Shown: positions 7,660 to 16,710 of the stretch, in pieces
How the letters are laid out: each line of letters begins with the position of its first letter
Position numbering within the stretch: the first letter of the stretch is position 1
IMG/VR virus record: IMGVR_UViG_3300010160_000090
Location: 1 to 41,926 of that record
Strand: one strand, 5' to 3'
DNA: 41,926 nucleotides
DNA from: a virus
Position numbers and translations under genes: made by a program
The notes under the pieces: generated by a model
The model's input: only the letters and a program-made list of their open reading frames with translations
Told to the model about the DNA's origin: nothing
The model's database searches: none

Positions 7660-8568
7660 TTATTCATTTAACAATAATGATAACGCTTCTTCACCCAAAC
7701 CGCGAGTATCTATCGTGTATGGCGAAAGAGCGCAAGCGCAATTTGGGTGAGCAGGTGGTTCGGTATCTCCACTTGGAAATGTTTCATCAATACCGATAGG
7801 CGAAACATCTTCATTTTCTTGACACTCATCACAAGGGTCAGCAGTAAGCCACTCTACCAACTCTACGCCAGTATCTTGATACATTTCGCGCGACGCAACG
7901 CTGACTGCTCTTGACATTTCTGTTTGAGCAATCATTAAAGCACGTTCAGGGTCACGAAGCATAACATCAATTTCTTTATATCCTTGCTGAACTAAATATG
8001 CCGTGCGTTCTGGACTTGGTTTACCAAGTAAATCCATAATTGCTAACGTAGTTGAACTAGGCGATAAACCGTGTTGTAACGCATAAGCAAGTTGCGTACC
8101 AATACGGTCAACTGTAGTTTTACTAATTCCTTTAATCGTTACGTTACGTGAAGTCATTAACTTCTTTAATCCATTAGGCGGTTTAAGTAAAGCGCTTGCG
8201 GCACGATTACCAGGTTTCCACGTATCCCAATTAATTCCTTGCGCACGTTGAAAATCTTTTAATGTAGGCGCTTTATTTATTACTACTTTAGCAATCGCAG
8301 ATAAAGCAATATCATCTCCAAGAATATAACTTTCTGCGTGTAATCTTTTTATTATTTTATCTAAATCATTTGTTTTAGGTTGTATATGTAAGAACGCCCA
8401 AGTACGTGCTTGTTGGGGTGTTACTTCTACCGTTTGAAAAGAAATAATAAAATCTTCAACTATTTGTTTAACATCAACAGAATTAATTAAAGCCTGACGG
8501 ATAGGGTCGCTATATTTAACAGATAGTCGAATCTTTGTTCCTTGTTGTTGTCTTTGTAACTTATTCAT
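7660..8568 (-). CDS. MuF-like head morphogenesis protein
   Basis: 302 residues. The C-terminal third holds EWLTADPCDECQENEDV and then PPAHPNCACAL, the Cys/His pattern of the Mu gpF-like minor head protein domain. The helical N-terminal part (LKDFQRAQGINWDTWKPGN, ALMIAQTEMSRAVS) also fits. These proteins sit near the portal inside the prohead, and a few copies enter the virion. It follows the portal gene by a few bases, the usual order. No toxin domain is fused at the C-terminus. Confidence 0.85.
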   Translation of the reverse strand: MNKLQRQQQGTKIRLSVKYSDPIRQALINSVDVKQIVEDFIISFQTVEVTPQQARTWAFLHIQPKTNDLDKIIKRLHAESYILGDDIALSAIAKVVINKAPTLKDFQRAQGINWDTWKPGNRAASALLKPPNGLKKLMTSRNVTIKGISKTTVDRIGTQLAYALQHGLSPSSTTLAIMDLLGKPSPERTAYLVQQGYKEIDVMLRDPERALMIAQTEMSRAVSVASREMYQDTGVELVEWLTADPCDECQENEDVSPIGIDETFPSGDTEPPAHPNCACALSPYTIDTRGLGEEALSLLLNE

Positions 8569-8571
8569 TTG

Positions 8572-10401
8572 TTACGCCAGATAGCGTTCGGCATACCAAC
8601 GTGCGCTGTCGTAATCTTTGACAGATATAAATTTATTTAACACTTCTGAATAAACAACTGGAACTGATTGAAAGTTAAATTGACGGTCTGGTGATTTTTT
8701 AATCCAACGTAAAAACCTTTTAATTTCATCTTGCGCTTTTACTGCGTCATTAATTTCTTCTTTTGGATTATCTATTATTTCTGGTTCTTCTATTTCGTTA
8801 CCGTTAACAGAAGGTTGTAGTTCATTAAGGTTATTAAAGGTGTCAAAAGGTTGCGCCCCTTCTTCTGTAATGAAATAAGCACCGTTGCCTAATACCATAA
8901 TTGGCATATCTGCTTGTTCAGAATCAATAAGAGAACGTCCAGCCATAGAACGCATTTCATTAATTGTTATAGCGCCATTTTTAACTTCTATGTCGTTTGT
9001 ACGTGCTATTGATTCTGAATCTTGTCGTCCACTTGGCATAAACTTAAATTCAAGTTCGCGTGGCATACCAAGAAATACATACGAAAGATTTGTAAGCATA
9101 CGTCCAACCCAATTAGATAATGGTAACGAACCAATTATTTCACCTGATTGCGCTTGTCCTTGTTGATGTCCTGCGCCACCTAATCCACTTTTAGGAGTAA
9201 AGCCAATTTCAGAAGGCATAACCCCAAAGTGACCGCAAATAGAGTTAACTAAATAATCATCTAATACATCTTTAAATCTTTCTGCATAACCGTCAAATTG
9301 AATTGGTTCCATACCTACAGGAAGAAGGCGAACACGTTTGCGTTGTTCTGTTTGCCCTGCTAAATCATTATTAAATATATTTTCATAAGCGCGTAACAAG
9401 TCTGGGTTATTACCAAAATTAGCGTCAGTTTTCATCATTAGTTCAGGAGTTACGCCATCTGTATATTCAGCACGAATCCATTGTTGTCTGCGTAAATAAA
9501 TATCTGCTACCGCTAATGCGCGTTCTGTAGGTGAATAACCATATAGAGTCATAGTCCTACGATTTTTTATCATATAACTAAGTTCATCTGTACTGAACTC
9601 GCCATCTGCTTCTTCTGTTTCAGTTGCAGCAGAAAATTCCGAACGTGGGAATCCATAAAGTATTTGTTGATAAGCAGGATACGGTGGTGATGGTCGCATA
9701 CCTCTTTCATCAATCAAAGGTTTAATAGTTGCGCCATCAAGAATTTGTAATGCTAATAAATCTCCACCGACACTTGTTTGCGGCCAGACAGCCCACGCGT
9801 CAAGTACAAGTACTTCTTCTAATGCTATGTTTAACCAATCAGCAAACACGAGTCCGTTAGATTTATCTGGCGTTTCCCAAAATTGACGTGCGCGAGAAAT
9901 TTCATCGCTGAATTGTTCTCTTGCCGATTGCGCGGCACGTATTTGATTGCCGCCAATTTCAGCAATAAGTTTTTCTGACGCGTCCTCTGCTAAAACAATA
10001 TCCCAATCAAGAGAAGTAACTTTTGATTTTAACACTTCAATACATCTACGTAAAATATCAATTTGGTCTGCGGCAGCACGTAAAGTTTGAAACGGTACTA
10101 ATCTGGTTTCAGTAACATTAATGTTTTGTGCAACTTGAAATTCATAACGTCTTGGTTCTGGTCGTCCTGTTACTGGATTAGGCGGATTGATAGCGCCAGG
10201 AATAATAGGAATACCAGGAGAAAATGGAACAGATGTCGTAATAGGGTTACGTGGTAATCCAATACTTTGATTGTAAGTTGTATTGTTATTAGAACCACTA
10301 CGCATTTGCGTTTCAGTCATAGTAACTGCACCTACAGGTAGGTTTGGAGATTTAACAATTTCATTTGCTACTCTTTTAGCAAAATTATCTAACAAACCCA
10401 T
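8572..10401 (-). CDS. Portal protein
   Basis: 609 residues. Landmarks are the N-terminal block VAQNINVTETRLVPFQTLRA, the stem and wing motifs (LRRCIEVLKSKVTSLDWDI), a long helical region (ADIYLRRQQWIRAEYTDG), and FKDVLDDYLVNSICGHFGVMP followed by a Gly/Gln-rich loop. The C-terminus is acidic and contains ISVKDYDSARWYAERYLA. Twelve copies form the DNA entry channel to which terminase docks. A GGAGAAGTAA ribosome site precedes the ATG. Portal, MuF, decoration, protease and capsid follow one another in the standard order. Confidence 0.88.
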   Translation of the reverse strand: MGLLDNFAKRVANEIVKSPNLPVGAVTMTETQMRSGSNNNTTYNQSIGLPRNPITTSVPFSPGIPIIPGAINPPNPVTGRPEPRRYEFQVAQNINVTETRLVPFQTLRAAADQIDILRRCIEVLKSKVTSLDWDIVLAEDASEKLIAEIGGNQIRAAQSAREQFSDEISRARQFWETPDKSNGLVFADWLNIALEEVLVLDAWAVWPQTSVGGDLLALQILDGATIKPLIDERGMRPSPPYPAYQQILYGFPRSEFSAATETEEADGEFSTDELSYMIKNRRTMTLYGYSPTERALAVADIYLRRQQWIRAEYTDGVTPELMMKTDANFGNNPDLLRAYENIFNNDLAGQTEQRKRVRLLPVGMEPIQFDGYAERFKDVLDDYLVNSICGHFGVMPSEIGFTPKSGLGGAGHQQGQAQSGEIIGSLPLSNWVGRMLTNLSYVFLGMPRELEFKFMPSGRQDSESIARTNDIEVKNGAITINEMRSMAGRSLIDSEQADMPIMVLGNGAYFITEEGAQPFDTFNNLNELQPSVNGNEIEEPEIIDNPKEEINDAVKAQDEIKRFLRWIKKSPDRQFNFQSVPVVYSEVLNKFISVKDYDSARWYAERYLA

Positions 10402-10467
10402 TTACTTCTCCTGTCGCTCTTTTGGTTCAGCGTTACGGTAATGATAGTGGTTATTCTTGATTGGCGC

Positions 10468-10761
10468 TTACAATTCAATGTCTGATATTGGCATTATCCA
10501 TTGACAAGTTTCTTCATTAAACCCTATATTGCCTTCGGGTTCCTGTGAATAAAAAGCGTCTCTAATAGGGTCATAAACCATTCCTTCACCAGCAAAATTC
10601 TTTCTAATGTTGCCGTTGTAACTTGTACGGATACAAGTTTGACCTCTGTAATTGCCATACCATTGCTCAGGCGTTAATCCATCGAGTAATTCATTTTCAT
10701 CTTTACCTGGGATAACTTCCGTTACAATATTATTTTTATCTAAAAATGCGTAATGTGCCAT
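10468..10761 (-). CDS. Fibre-associated small protein, copy A
   Basis: 97 residues: MAHYAFLDKNNIVTEVIPG, then RTSYNGNIRKNFAGEGM and YDPIRDAFYSQEP. This is the same family as the protein at 36605-36922 in this window (shared TSYN..IR..AG and D...D.F patterns). It is also a type I associate with aquatic phages, where it travels with tail fibre genes. Here too it follows a glycine-rich fibre gene with no gap. The function is not known; binding to, or folding of, the fibre partner is plausible. Between its stop and the portal start lie 66 bases with no clear signal. Confidence 0.65.
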   Translation of the reverse strand: MAHYAFLDKNNIVTEVIPGKDENELLDGLTPEQWYGNYRGQTCIRTSYNGNIRKNFAGEGMVYDPIRDAFYSQEPEGNIGFNEETCQWIMPISDIEL

Positions 10762-11576
10762 TAGATTGTCACCGTTCCCGTTCCTGCTGTAAATTGATAA
10801 ATTGTATTACCGCCTGAGGTTGTTTTTGTATAAGTCAGCCCTACGTCAATAGAAGTGAAATCGGCAAATGTATTGGCATACGTAATAATCACAATTCCTG
10901 AACTGCCAGCACTACCGTTACCACTATTTTGTCCACCGCCACCACCACCACCCGTGTTAACGCCTCCACCAGAAGCACCTGCATAACTCGATGAACCACC
11001 AGTACCACCAGTAGCATAAGTAACGGCGCTACCAGAATATGAATTAGATGTACCCGTACCGCCTGGACCACCAATACTACTATAACCACCTTGCCCATTT
11101 GCACTTGCTCCACCACCACCGCCAGCAGTTCTAGAACCATTACCAGCACCAGTACCTTGACCGCCATTGTTTCCCTGAGAAGGAGAAGTTGCAGGAGTGT
11201 TACCTGCGCCACCAGGATTAGAATAATAACCGCCACCGCCACCGCCAGAACCGCCTGCACCACCAGCACCTGGAGCCAGAGCAGAACCATAACCGCCACG
11301 CGTTGATGTAATACTAGAAAATACAGAATCGACACCATAACTACCTGATTGGCTTGATGGGTTGGCAAGACCACCAGCACCACCAGCGCCAACAGTTACA
11401 GTAAATGAACCCGAAATTGCAAACCCTGTTGATGTCCTAAATCCACCTGCACCACCACCGCCACCATATGCACCACCACCACCACCGCCAGCAACAACAA
11501 GATAATCAACGCTACTGGGTGGGTTTACAGAACTACCCTTAGGTTGAACAATAATACTTTTGATAACGGTTTTCAT
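10761..11576 (-). CDS. Glycine-rich tail fibre/adhesin-like protein, copy A
   Basis: About 271 residues, counted from the ATG at 11576, one base past the previous stop. An upstream ATG at 11600 lies inside that gene and was not chosen. It begins MKTVIKSIIVQPKG, a leader it shares with the gene at 11790-12353. The middle is a very glycine-rich sheet-like block (VVAGGGGGG, GGAGG repeats), typical of glycine-rich fibre domains of aquatic phages. The C-terminus (GIVIITYAN, then YTKTTSGGNTIYQFTAG) is a beta cap. A second glycine-rich protein lies at 36925-37884. Receptor contact is inferred. Confidence 0.68.
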   Translation of the reverse strand: MKTVIKSIIVQPKGSSVNPPSSVDYLVVAGGGGGGAYGGGGGAGGFRTSTGFAISGSFTVTVGAGGAGGLANPSSQSGSYGVDSVFSSITSTRGGYGSALAPGAGGAGGSGGGGGGYYSNPGGAGNTPATSPSQGNNGGQGTGAGNGSRTAGGGGGASANGQGGYSSIGGPGGTGTSNSYSGSAVTYATGGTGGSSSYAGASGGGVNTGGGGGGGQNSGNGSAGSSGIVIITYANTFADFTSIDVGLTYTKTTSGGNTIYQFTAGTGTVTI

Positions 11577-11577
11577 A

Positions 11578-11778
11578 TTATTCTTGCTCGGTGCTTTCAA
11601 CTGGCAACGGCAAGTTCAATATAACACGTGCTTCCGCTTCACTATCAGCCCATATCCAGCCTTCTACGGGATAGACGTAAGTGTCTTTTAGATTTATCCA
11701 TAGTTGAAAGTTGTCATTGATGACTCTATCAGCAGACCAAAGAAGTGAGCCGTTATCATTTTTGTAAAAACCTGGCAT
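11578..11778 (-). CDS. Small Trp-rich protein in fibre cassette
   Basis: 66 residues: MPGFYKNDNGSLLWSADRV, a central FQLWINLKDTYVYPVEGWIW and an acidic end. It lies between the two fibre-like genes that share a leader peptide motif and is separated from its downstream neighbour by one base. An AAAGGAAATACAA ribosome site is present. I do not recognise the family. Its place suggests a fibre accessory protein. Confidence 0.6.
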   Translation of the reverse strand: MPGFYKNDNGSLLWSADRVINDNFQLWINLKDTYVYPVEGWIWADSEAEARVILNLPLPVESTEQE

Positions 11779-11789
11779 TTGTATTTCCT

Positions 11790-12353
11790 TTAGTTACTTG
11801 AATTAGTAAAATAACGAACAGGACGCATATATGTTGTTTGACCTTTGAATGTGATGTTTACCTGTCCGTTAGTCATAGTTTGTGAATTGCCAAAAGCACT
11901 ATTAGCGGCATATTCTTGTGACGACCAATAAGCATAACTAAAAGAGTTCAAAGTACCCATTTGCGCTACGTTAAGCCAGCATTGATTCAAATCACCTGGT
12001 GATGGTGCTTGCCAATTAGTTTTACCACCACCTGTATAATTTCTTGCGCTTTTACCAATATAAAGAGTACTACTACTTTGAGCAATTAAAAGGTCAGTAT
12101 TTGTAACGGCTGTTCCAATACTGCTTAAAGTTCCAGATATAGAAGAACTTATACCAAACTTGAAGTCCATTTGGTCTATTCCACCTGACCAAGTATCAGG
12201 TGCTACTTCAATATATCTGCCCCACGATAAAATAGAACCAGCGTCATAAATAACTTTTCCGCCACCTGGACCTGTATCTCCGATATTGTAAATAGTTTGA
12301 ATAGACGCGCCACCTTTAGGTTGAACAACAATTCCTTTAATAGCGATTTTCAT
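11790..12353 (-). CDS. Putative fibre tip protein with DUF1566/Lcl-like fold
   Basis: 187 residues from the ATG at 12353, two bases past the terminase stop. An ATG 27 bases upstream lies within terminase. It starts MKIAIKGIVVQPKGG, the leader shared with the next fibre gene. The body shows IGDTGPGGGKVIYDAG, GRYIEVAPDTWSG, then YWSSQEYAANSAFG and a terminal YMRPVRYF. This is the pattern of DUF1566/Lcl C-terminal domains, which have a C-type-lectin-like fold used for receptor binding. No reverse transcriptase or template repeat was seen nearby, so diversity generation is not implied. A receptor-binding role is inferred. Confidence 0.62.
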   Translation of the reverse strand: MKIAIKGIVVQPKGGASIQTIYNIGDTGPGGGKVIYDAGSILSWGRYIEVAPDTWSGGIDQMDFKFGISSSISGTLSSIGTAVTNTDLLIAQSSSTLYIGKSARNYTGGGKTNWQAPSPGDLNQCWLNVAQMGTLNSFSYAYWSSQEYAANSAFGNSQTMTNGQVNITFKGQTTYMRPVRYFTNSSN

Positions 12354-12355
12354 TA

Positions 12356-13708
12356 TTAACCTTTCAGTTGCGCGGCACAATTAAAACATATAGTTGCTGT
12401 TCGTGGTGAAGGCATACCGCACTTACCGCATATTATAGACATACCAGCCAAAGCAATCATACTGGCACCACCAGTATTAAGTTCTGTTAACGCCCATACT
12501 AAAGCGTCTAGCCTGTCAGGTGATTGCTTATCTAATGGAGTCCATTCGCACATCTGCGTTTCTAGTTCAGCAAAATAACCTATGTGATGAACTCTGCCTT
12601 GTTCGTATAAAGAAGATATTGGCTCAGCGCGTAATTGTTTTCCTCTTGTTGCTGTTACTTTCATAACGCTTATAGATGGGTCAACTTGTCTCATTAGTAT
12701 TATGACCATATCGCCACCGTTATTTGTTTCAGCAACTATCTTATCAGCGTTACGGTCTTGATAAAGATTAACTGCTACACGCGCCCACGTATCAGGACTA
12801 GCGCGTAACGATTTATCATCAAGTATGTAGTAATGACCAGAAGCGTCTATACCTGCCGCCACTATTCCAGTTAAGTCGCTTGTCTCTCCACTTGTTACAG
12901 CAGGGTCAACACCTATAACAATACGTACTAATGGTGGCGCAGTTTTAGCGCGAGCATTTTCAATTAACTCTCTTGTCCACAGCGCGCCTTCAACAACGTC
13001 AAGTATTTCACCGTAAAGTTCTTGACGACCTAACCTTGTGTTGTCATATTTAAATTTCAAGTCAGCAAGCGCAGACGGCGCAAGATTCTTAGCGTTATCA
13101 AAAGTTGAACCACGAACAATCTTTACGGTTTCATCTGCTATTAAATCTTTAATCAACTTAGTTGGTCTAGGCGTAGTTGTAACAATAGTTCTAGGGTGCG
13201 TACCTAAACGCAAACCAAACTTATATTGGTCCCACGCTTCGGGATATTTAAATGCCGCTAACTCATCAAACCAACCGCCGTGAAATTGTGGTCCACGAAA
13301 TCTATCTGGTTCTTCACCAGAAAATAATTTCATACGGCTACCGTTATCAAGAAAGATTTCAGAAATAGAACGGTTGTAATCTTTTAATACGCCATACTCA
13401 CGCAAGATATTTAATACGCCAGACTCACCTTCTACGCACGTATCTCTAGCGTCAGCGTGAGTCGGTGCGGCAATAGCCCAACGTGTCTTTGGAAATCTAA
13501 TTGCTTGCCAACAAATCCATTCTGCGGCAGTACGAGTTTTACCAAATCCTCTCCCTGCTAACAAAGCAAATGTATTCCACTCTGCTTCATCATCAGGTAA
13601 CTGTTCAGGACGTGCTAGGTGGTGCGTCCAAAGAACGCGTCTCGCTGTCCGTTGAGCCAAGTAATCTGATAAGTCTTGCGACTTCTGAATCAATAGTTCC
13701 TGTGTCAT
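12356..13708 (-). CDS. terL: Terminase large subunit with C-terminal zinc ribbon
   Basis: 450 residues. The packaging ATPase has Walker A AGRGFGKTRT (51-60), Walker B WFDEL (146-150) and the coupling motif in TIVTTTPRPTK. The nuclease domain has an acidic motif in VIGVDPAVTSGETSD and a late DRLDALVWAL. It pumps DNA into the prohead and cuts the concatemer. The last 25 residues, CGKCGMPSPRTATICFNCAAQ, form a zinc ribbon that is not part of the usual core and may help bind DNA or a partner. A strong GGAGGTAACC site precedes the ATG, which overlaps the small-subunit gene by about 100 bases. Confidence 0.93.
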   Translation of the reverse strand: MTQELLIQKSQDLSDYLAQRTARRVLWTHHLARPEQLPDDEAEWNTFALLAGRGFGKTRTAAEWICWQAIRFPKTRWAIAAPTHADARDTCVEGESGVLNILREYGVLKDYNRSISEIFLDNGSRMKLFSGEEPDRFRGPQFHGGWFDELAAFKYPEAWDQYKFGLRLGTHPRTIVTTTPRPTKLIKDLIADETVKIVRGSTFDNAKNLAPSALADLKFKYDNTRLGRQELYGEILDVVEGALWTRELIENARAKTAPPLVRIVIGVDPAVTSGETSDLTGIVAAGIDASGHYYILDDKSLRASPDTWARVAVNLYQDRNADKIVAETNNGGDMVIILMRQVDPSISVMKVTATRGKQLRAEPISSLYEQGRVHHIGYFAELETQMCEWTPLDKQSPDRLDALVWALTELNTGGASMIALAGMSIICGKCGMPSPRTATICFNCAAQLKG

Positions 13709-14069
13709 ACGTGGTTACCTCCACTTGTGATTTGACTGGCATATCTAAGCCAAGCAATTTTGCTCGTCTATCCATAATGCGTAACAACGTATTTATTGCT
13801 GGTATATCCCCTTGATTAACCGCTTGCATAATTCTCATTTGAGCGTTGTCTAGCCTATCCATTTCCATCTTGCGCGTTTCTTCAACTTCTTCATAAATAA
13901 TTTTTAAACACGCACGGCGATAAGCGTTATATGCACCGCTTCCGCTTGCGTATCCAAGTTGTTGTGCGATATGGTCAAACGTTACACCTAACCTGCGAAG
14001 CGATAACACACGTGCTTCTTTTTCTAACGTATCAGGGTCTAAATGTTTTCCTTTTTTTGAATTAGCCAT
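13605..14069 (-). CDS. terS: Terminase small subunit
   Basis: 154 residues. The N-terminal half is a DNA-binding region (ARVLSLRRLGVTFDHIAQQLGY) with a helix-turn-helix pattern, followed by an oligomerisation helix (YEEVEETRKMEMDRLDNAQ). It recognises the packaging site and recruits the large subunit, whose gene overlaps its 3' end by about 100 bases. The tail (TDSETRSLDAPPSTS) is disordered. It follows the glycosyltransferase gene with no gap. Confidence 0.8.
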   Translation of the reverse strand: MANSKKGKHLDPDTLEKEARVLSLRRLGVTFDHIAQQLGYASGSGAYNAYRRACLKIIYEEVEETRKMEMDRLDNAQMRIMQAVNQGDIPAINTLLRIMDRRAKLLGLDMPVKSQVEVTTYDTGTIDSEVARLIRLLGSTDSETRSLDAPPSTS

Positions 14070-14924
14070 TTATTCACTCCCTATGTATTCACTAACAGTT
14101 TCTTTTTTTACTGGTATTAATTGTTGTTTAAATTTTGAAAAATCTACAACGTGATGAACTCGGTTAAACTTCACTACAGTTTTAGCACAATCAGGGTGAA
14201 GGCGTACAAGTTCAGCAGACTTTTTAATGAAACCACCTTGCGCATAAAAGTCTGTCATTCCACCATCTAATCTAACTTTTCTGCTGGTGTTTGTTTTGAT
14301 AATACCAACAATATGACTTTCCGCAGTACACCAATAACCAGTTTTCAATATGTCAAGACTAACAATCGTGTCATCGTTTAATCCTCTACGATACGTTATA
14401 CCGTATTTGTTTAAATCATTTCGATACAACACCGCACAATACAAACGTGTATTAAGCCCTATTGGTTTTGATTTCATAGTAAACGCCATACCTAAACTAA
14501 TACCAGCAAGGTTTTCATATTTAAGCATAAAATCTTCGTGCCAAAGTAACGCTTTAGGATTAGCGACGTATGCTCTCCTTCCTTTATTCCATACATAAAA
14601 CGCGCGTATATTGTCGTCCATAATCCAATGATGTGTAAAACCTAAATCGCGTGAATGGTCCCAAGCAAAGTTATGCCCTACGCCTGTTGTGGGGTGTGGG
14701 TCTAATTCAGGCGTTTTTTCATAATCATCAAAGTATCTTTGCGGCCAAGCAACTACATTGCATTCGGGGTTATGAATTTTGTATATTTCTTCTTCGGCTT
14801 TTTCAACTACAAGTGTAGGAATTATCCCTAATTTTAGTAACGCATTAGCAGTTAATTGAGTTTTGGGTCTGCCACGCGTATTGATATACACAGGAAAAGT
14901 AAGTGGCGAATTTATCCTTTCCAT
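14070..14924 (-). CDS. TET-associated-type glycosyltransferase
   Basis: 284 residues. The start FPVYINTRGRPKTQLTANAL, the following GIIPTLVVEKAEEEIY and the WIMDDNIRAFYVW block (Asp103-Asp104-Asn105 as the likely metal-binding motif) match the TET-associated glycosyltransferase family, GT-A-fold enzymes predicted to add sugars to modified bases in phage DNA. No TET/JBP hydroxylase or hydroxymethyl-pyrimidine synthase is visible in this window, so the acceptor is unclear: an oxidised base made by an unrecognised enzyme, or a virion protein. Its immediate neighbours are a ParB-like protein and two nucleotide-sugar enzymes, which could supply the donor. It overlaps the ParB-like gene by 13 bases. 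Confidence 0.72.
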   Translation of the reverse strand: MERINSPLTFPVYINTRGRPKTQLTANALLKLGIIPTLVVEKAEEEIYKIHNPECNVVAWPQRYFDDYEKTPELDPHPTTGVGHNFAWDHSRDLGFTHHWIMDDNIRAFYVWNKGRRAYVANPKALLWHEDFMLKYENLAGISLGMAFTMKSKPIGLNTRLYCAVLYRNDLNKYGITYRRGLNDDTIVSLDILKTGYWCTAESHIVGIIKTNTSRKVRLDGGMTDFYAQGGFIKKSAELVRLHPDCAKTVVKFNRVHHVVDFSKFKQQLIPVKKETVSEYIGSE

Positions 14925-15601
14925 TGTTCTGCTGTTTCTCTTATAAAAGTTTTAGGATAACGAATTGATGATTGTGTTTTTCCTTCGTTTTTGTATTCAA
15001 TTAAATTGAAAAATTCTTGGCGCGATTCTTCTGTTTGAAAATATACTTTTAACACAGTTGAATAATGCGCAATTCTTCCTTCTATATCTACGCCTGTTTC
15101 GGAAATGAATTCATCAATAGCATTAGTTAAATCTTGCGTAAATACTCCTTCTGCTTCTAACGCTCGTTGTAACATAGTTACATCTGTATTTAAAAATCCA
15201 ACTAAATCTAATTTGTCTGTTGCTAAAAGTTCTTCAAGGATTGTGAGCAGATTTTCTCTATCCCACCCACCCATTTCGTTAGTGCGGTTTAACGCTACAA
15301 GTGCAGCGTTTGCTTCTGTATCATCTTTTGACGACCACCCTTTTACTACTGGAACAAACCACGTTCCATCTTTGACTGTTATTCCTTCGGGTGCGCTTTC
15401 ATTGTTTTCTTGCATTTGTCTTAATACTTCTTGGCGACCGTGACCACTAATCATAAAATTTGTACGTTCATCAATAACAATCGGGTCTATGTATCCAAAA
15501 GCAGAAAAAGATTTATTAATTAACGCGTCGTTATGGCTTTTAGGGTTTAAAGGGTTAGCAATTAAATCTTTTAATGCTACGAGTTCTATACTGTGTGACA
15601 T
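14912..15601 (-). CDS. ParB-like domain protein
   Basis: 229 residues. The N-terminal 95 form a ParB/sulfiredoxin-type domain (VALKDLIANPLNPKSH, then GYIDPIVIDE and the nucleotide-binding ISGHGRQEVLR at 51-61). The rest is helical and acidic (WDRENLLTILEELLATD, then a region with VDIEGRIAHYSTVLKVYF). Phages often place such proteins beside DNA-modification genes or terminase, where a nucleotide-dependent or DNA-binding role is predicted rather than plasmid partition. No centromere-like repeats or ParA partner were seen. It overlaps both neighbours slightly, which marks it as part of the glycosylation cassette. Confidence 0.78.
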   Translation of the reverse strand: MSHSIELVALKDLIANPLNPKSHNDALINKSFSAFGYIDPIVIDERTNFMISGHGRQEVLRQMQENNESAPEGITVKDGTWFVPVVKGWSSKDDTEANAALVALNRTNEMGGWDRENLLTILEELLATDKLDLVGFLNTDVTMLQRALEAEGVFTQDLTNAIDEFISETGVDIEGRIAHYSTVLKVYFQTEESRQEFFNLIEYKNEGKTQSSIRYPKTFIRETAEQWKG

Positions 15602-16710
15602 TGTGCCTCCAAATAGGGTTTAATTTTATTATTCCAAAGTGTTAGCGCAGAAGCAATCACAGCGTCCATATCAAGATATTTATATGAACCTAAACGACCC
15701 CCAAGCCACACACCTTTTAACTCTTTAGTTGCTTCTCTATATTTTTGCAGTTTTTCTCTATCTTGTATTGCGTTAATTGGGTAAGCGCCTGTTTCATAAG
15801 GTTCTGTATTGCGTGGGTATTCCTTATGAATAACAGTTCCAATAGTTTTTATATCAGGGCGATAATGTTTATATTCGTGTATTCGCGTGTAAGGAATGTT
15901 TGCGTCAGCATAATTCATTTGTGCGCACCCTTGAAAGTCATTCGTATCAGGGTGTGATTCAATTAAATCTATGCTACGCCAGCCTAAATGCCCAAATTTA
16001 TATTTAAAAAAAGCGTCAAGTGCGCCTGTATAAACAAACGGTATATTAGTGGGAACAAAATCTAAAACATTTGTATTTAATAAAACCGTTATATTTGGGT
16101 GATTAGCCATTTTGTTTAACCACGTTTGGTAACCGTTAGACGGTATTCCTTGGTATTTATCTGTAAAATACCCATCTTCCCAAGTGCGTCGAACTGGAAG
16201 TCTTTTAATAACACTAACAGGAAGTTCATCAGGGTCGCAACCCCAATGTTTTTTTGTATAACTTTCTACAACTTCTCTGTATAAATCTTCTCCTATAGAT
16301 GAAATAGCAGTTTCTTTAAAAGTATTATTTATATTTGCAGGTAATAATCCGTTATAAGTATCCATCAACGCAGGTGTAAATTGTATATTATAATAAGTGC
16401 TATAAGTTGCTAATCCAAAAGGAAGCGGGATTACTCGACCATCTGCTATAACGGTTTTAACTTTATGTTTATACGGTATAAAAGAAGTAAATTTGTTTAC
16501 ATATTTCCATACTATTTCATTATTGGTATGAAAAATATGTGGACCGTACGTATGAACTTCAATTCCAGTTTTAGAATCTTTATGGCTGGCGGAATTGCCA
16601 CCAATTTTATTTCTTTGTTCAACCACAAGAACTTTATAACCTTGCGAAGCGGCTTTTTCGGCAATAGTCAAACCAAAAAACCCAGCGCCCCCAATTATTA
16701 AATCAGGCAT
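15586..16710 (-). CDS. glf: UDP-galactopyranose mutase
   Basis: 374 residues, the usual length. The FAD-binding GGAGFFG is at 7-13, EQRNKIGGNSASH follows, and the family signature GPHIFHT is at 56-62. Later blocks are YTKKHWGCDPDELP and the C-terminal YPRNTEPYETGAYPI. It converts UDP-galactopyranose to UDP-galactofuranose with reduced FAD. Galactofuranose is a component of cell walls in many actinobacteria, so the enzyme may have come from a host. In the phage it sits between a sugar dehydratase and a ParB/glycosyltransferase pair, suggesting it supplies a donor for glycosylation. It overlaps both neighbours by a few bases. Confidence 0.9.
   Translation of the reverse strand: MPDLIIGGAGFFGLTIAEKAASQGYKVLVVEQRNKIGGNSASHKDSKTGIEVHTYGPHIFHTNNEIVWKYVNKFTSFIPYKHKVKTVIADGRVIPLPFGLATYSTYYNIQFTPALMDTYNGLLPANINNTFKETAISSIGEDLYREVVESYTKKHWGCDPDELPVSVIKRLPVRRTWEDGYFTDKYQGIPSNGYQTWLNKMANHPNITVLLNTNVLDFVPTNIPFVYTGALDAFFKYKFGHLGWRSIDLIESHPDTNDFQGCAQMNYADANIPYTRIHEYKHYRPDIKTIGTVIHKEYPRNTEPYETGAYPINAIQDREKLQKYREATKELKGVWLGGRLGSYKYLDMDAVIASALTLWNNKIKPYLEAQCHTV

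Noticed and set aside
10889-11392. 167-residue frame inside the glycine-rich fibre gene
   Set aside because: Val/Leu-rich alternative-frame reading of glycine-rich codons, without start signals.
11790-12353. Diversity-generating retroelement target
   Set aside because: The Lcl-like fold is a typical target, but no reverse transcriptase or template repeat is present in the window.
14912-15601. ParB-like protein as plasmid/prophage partition system
   Set aside because: No ParA partner or centromere repeats; position with modification genes fits the phage-specific ParB-like group better.
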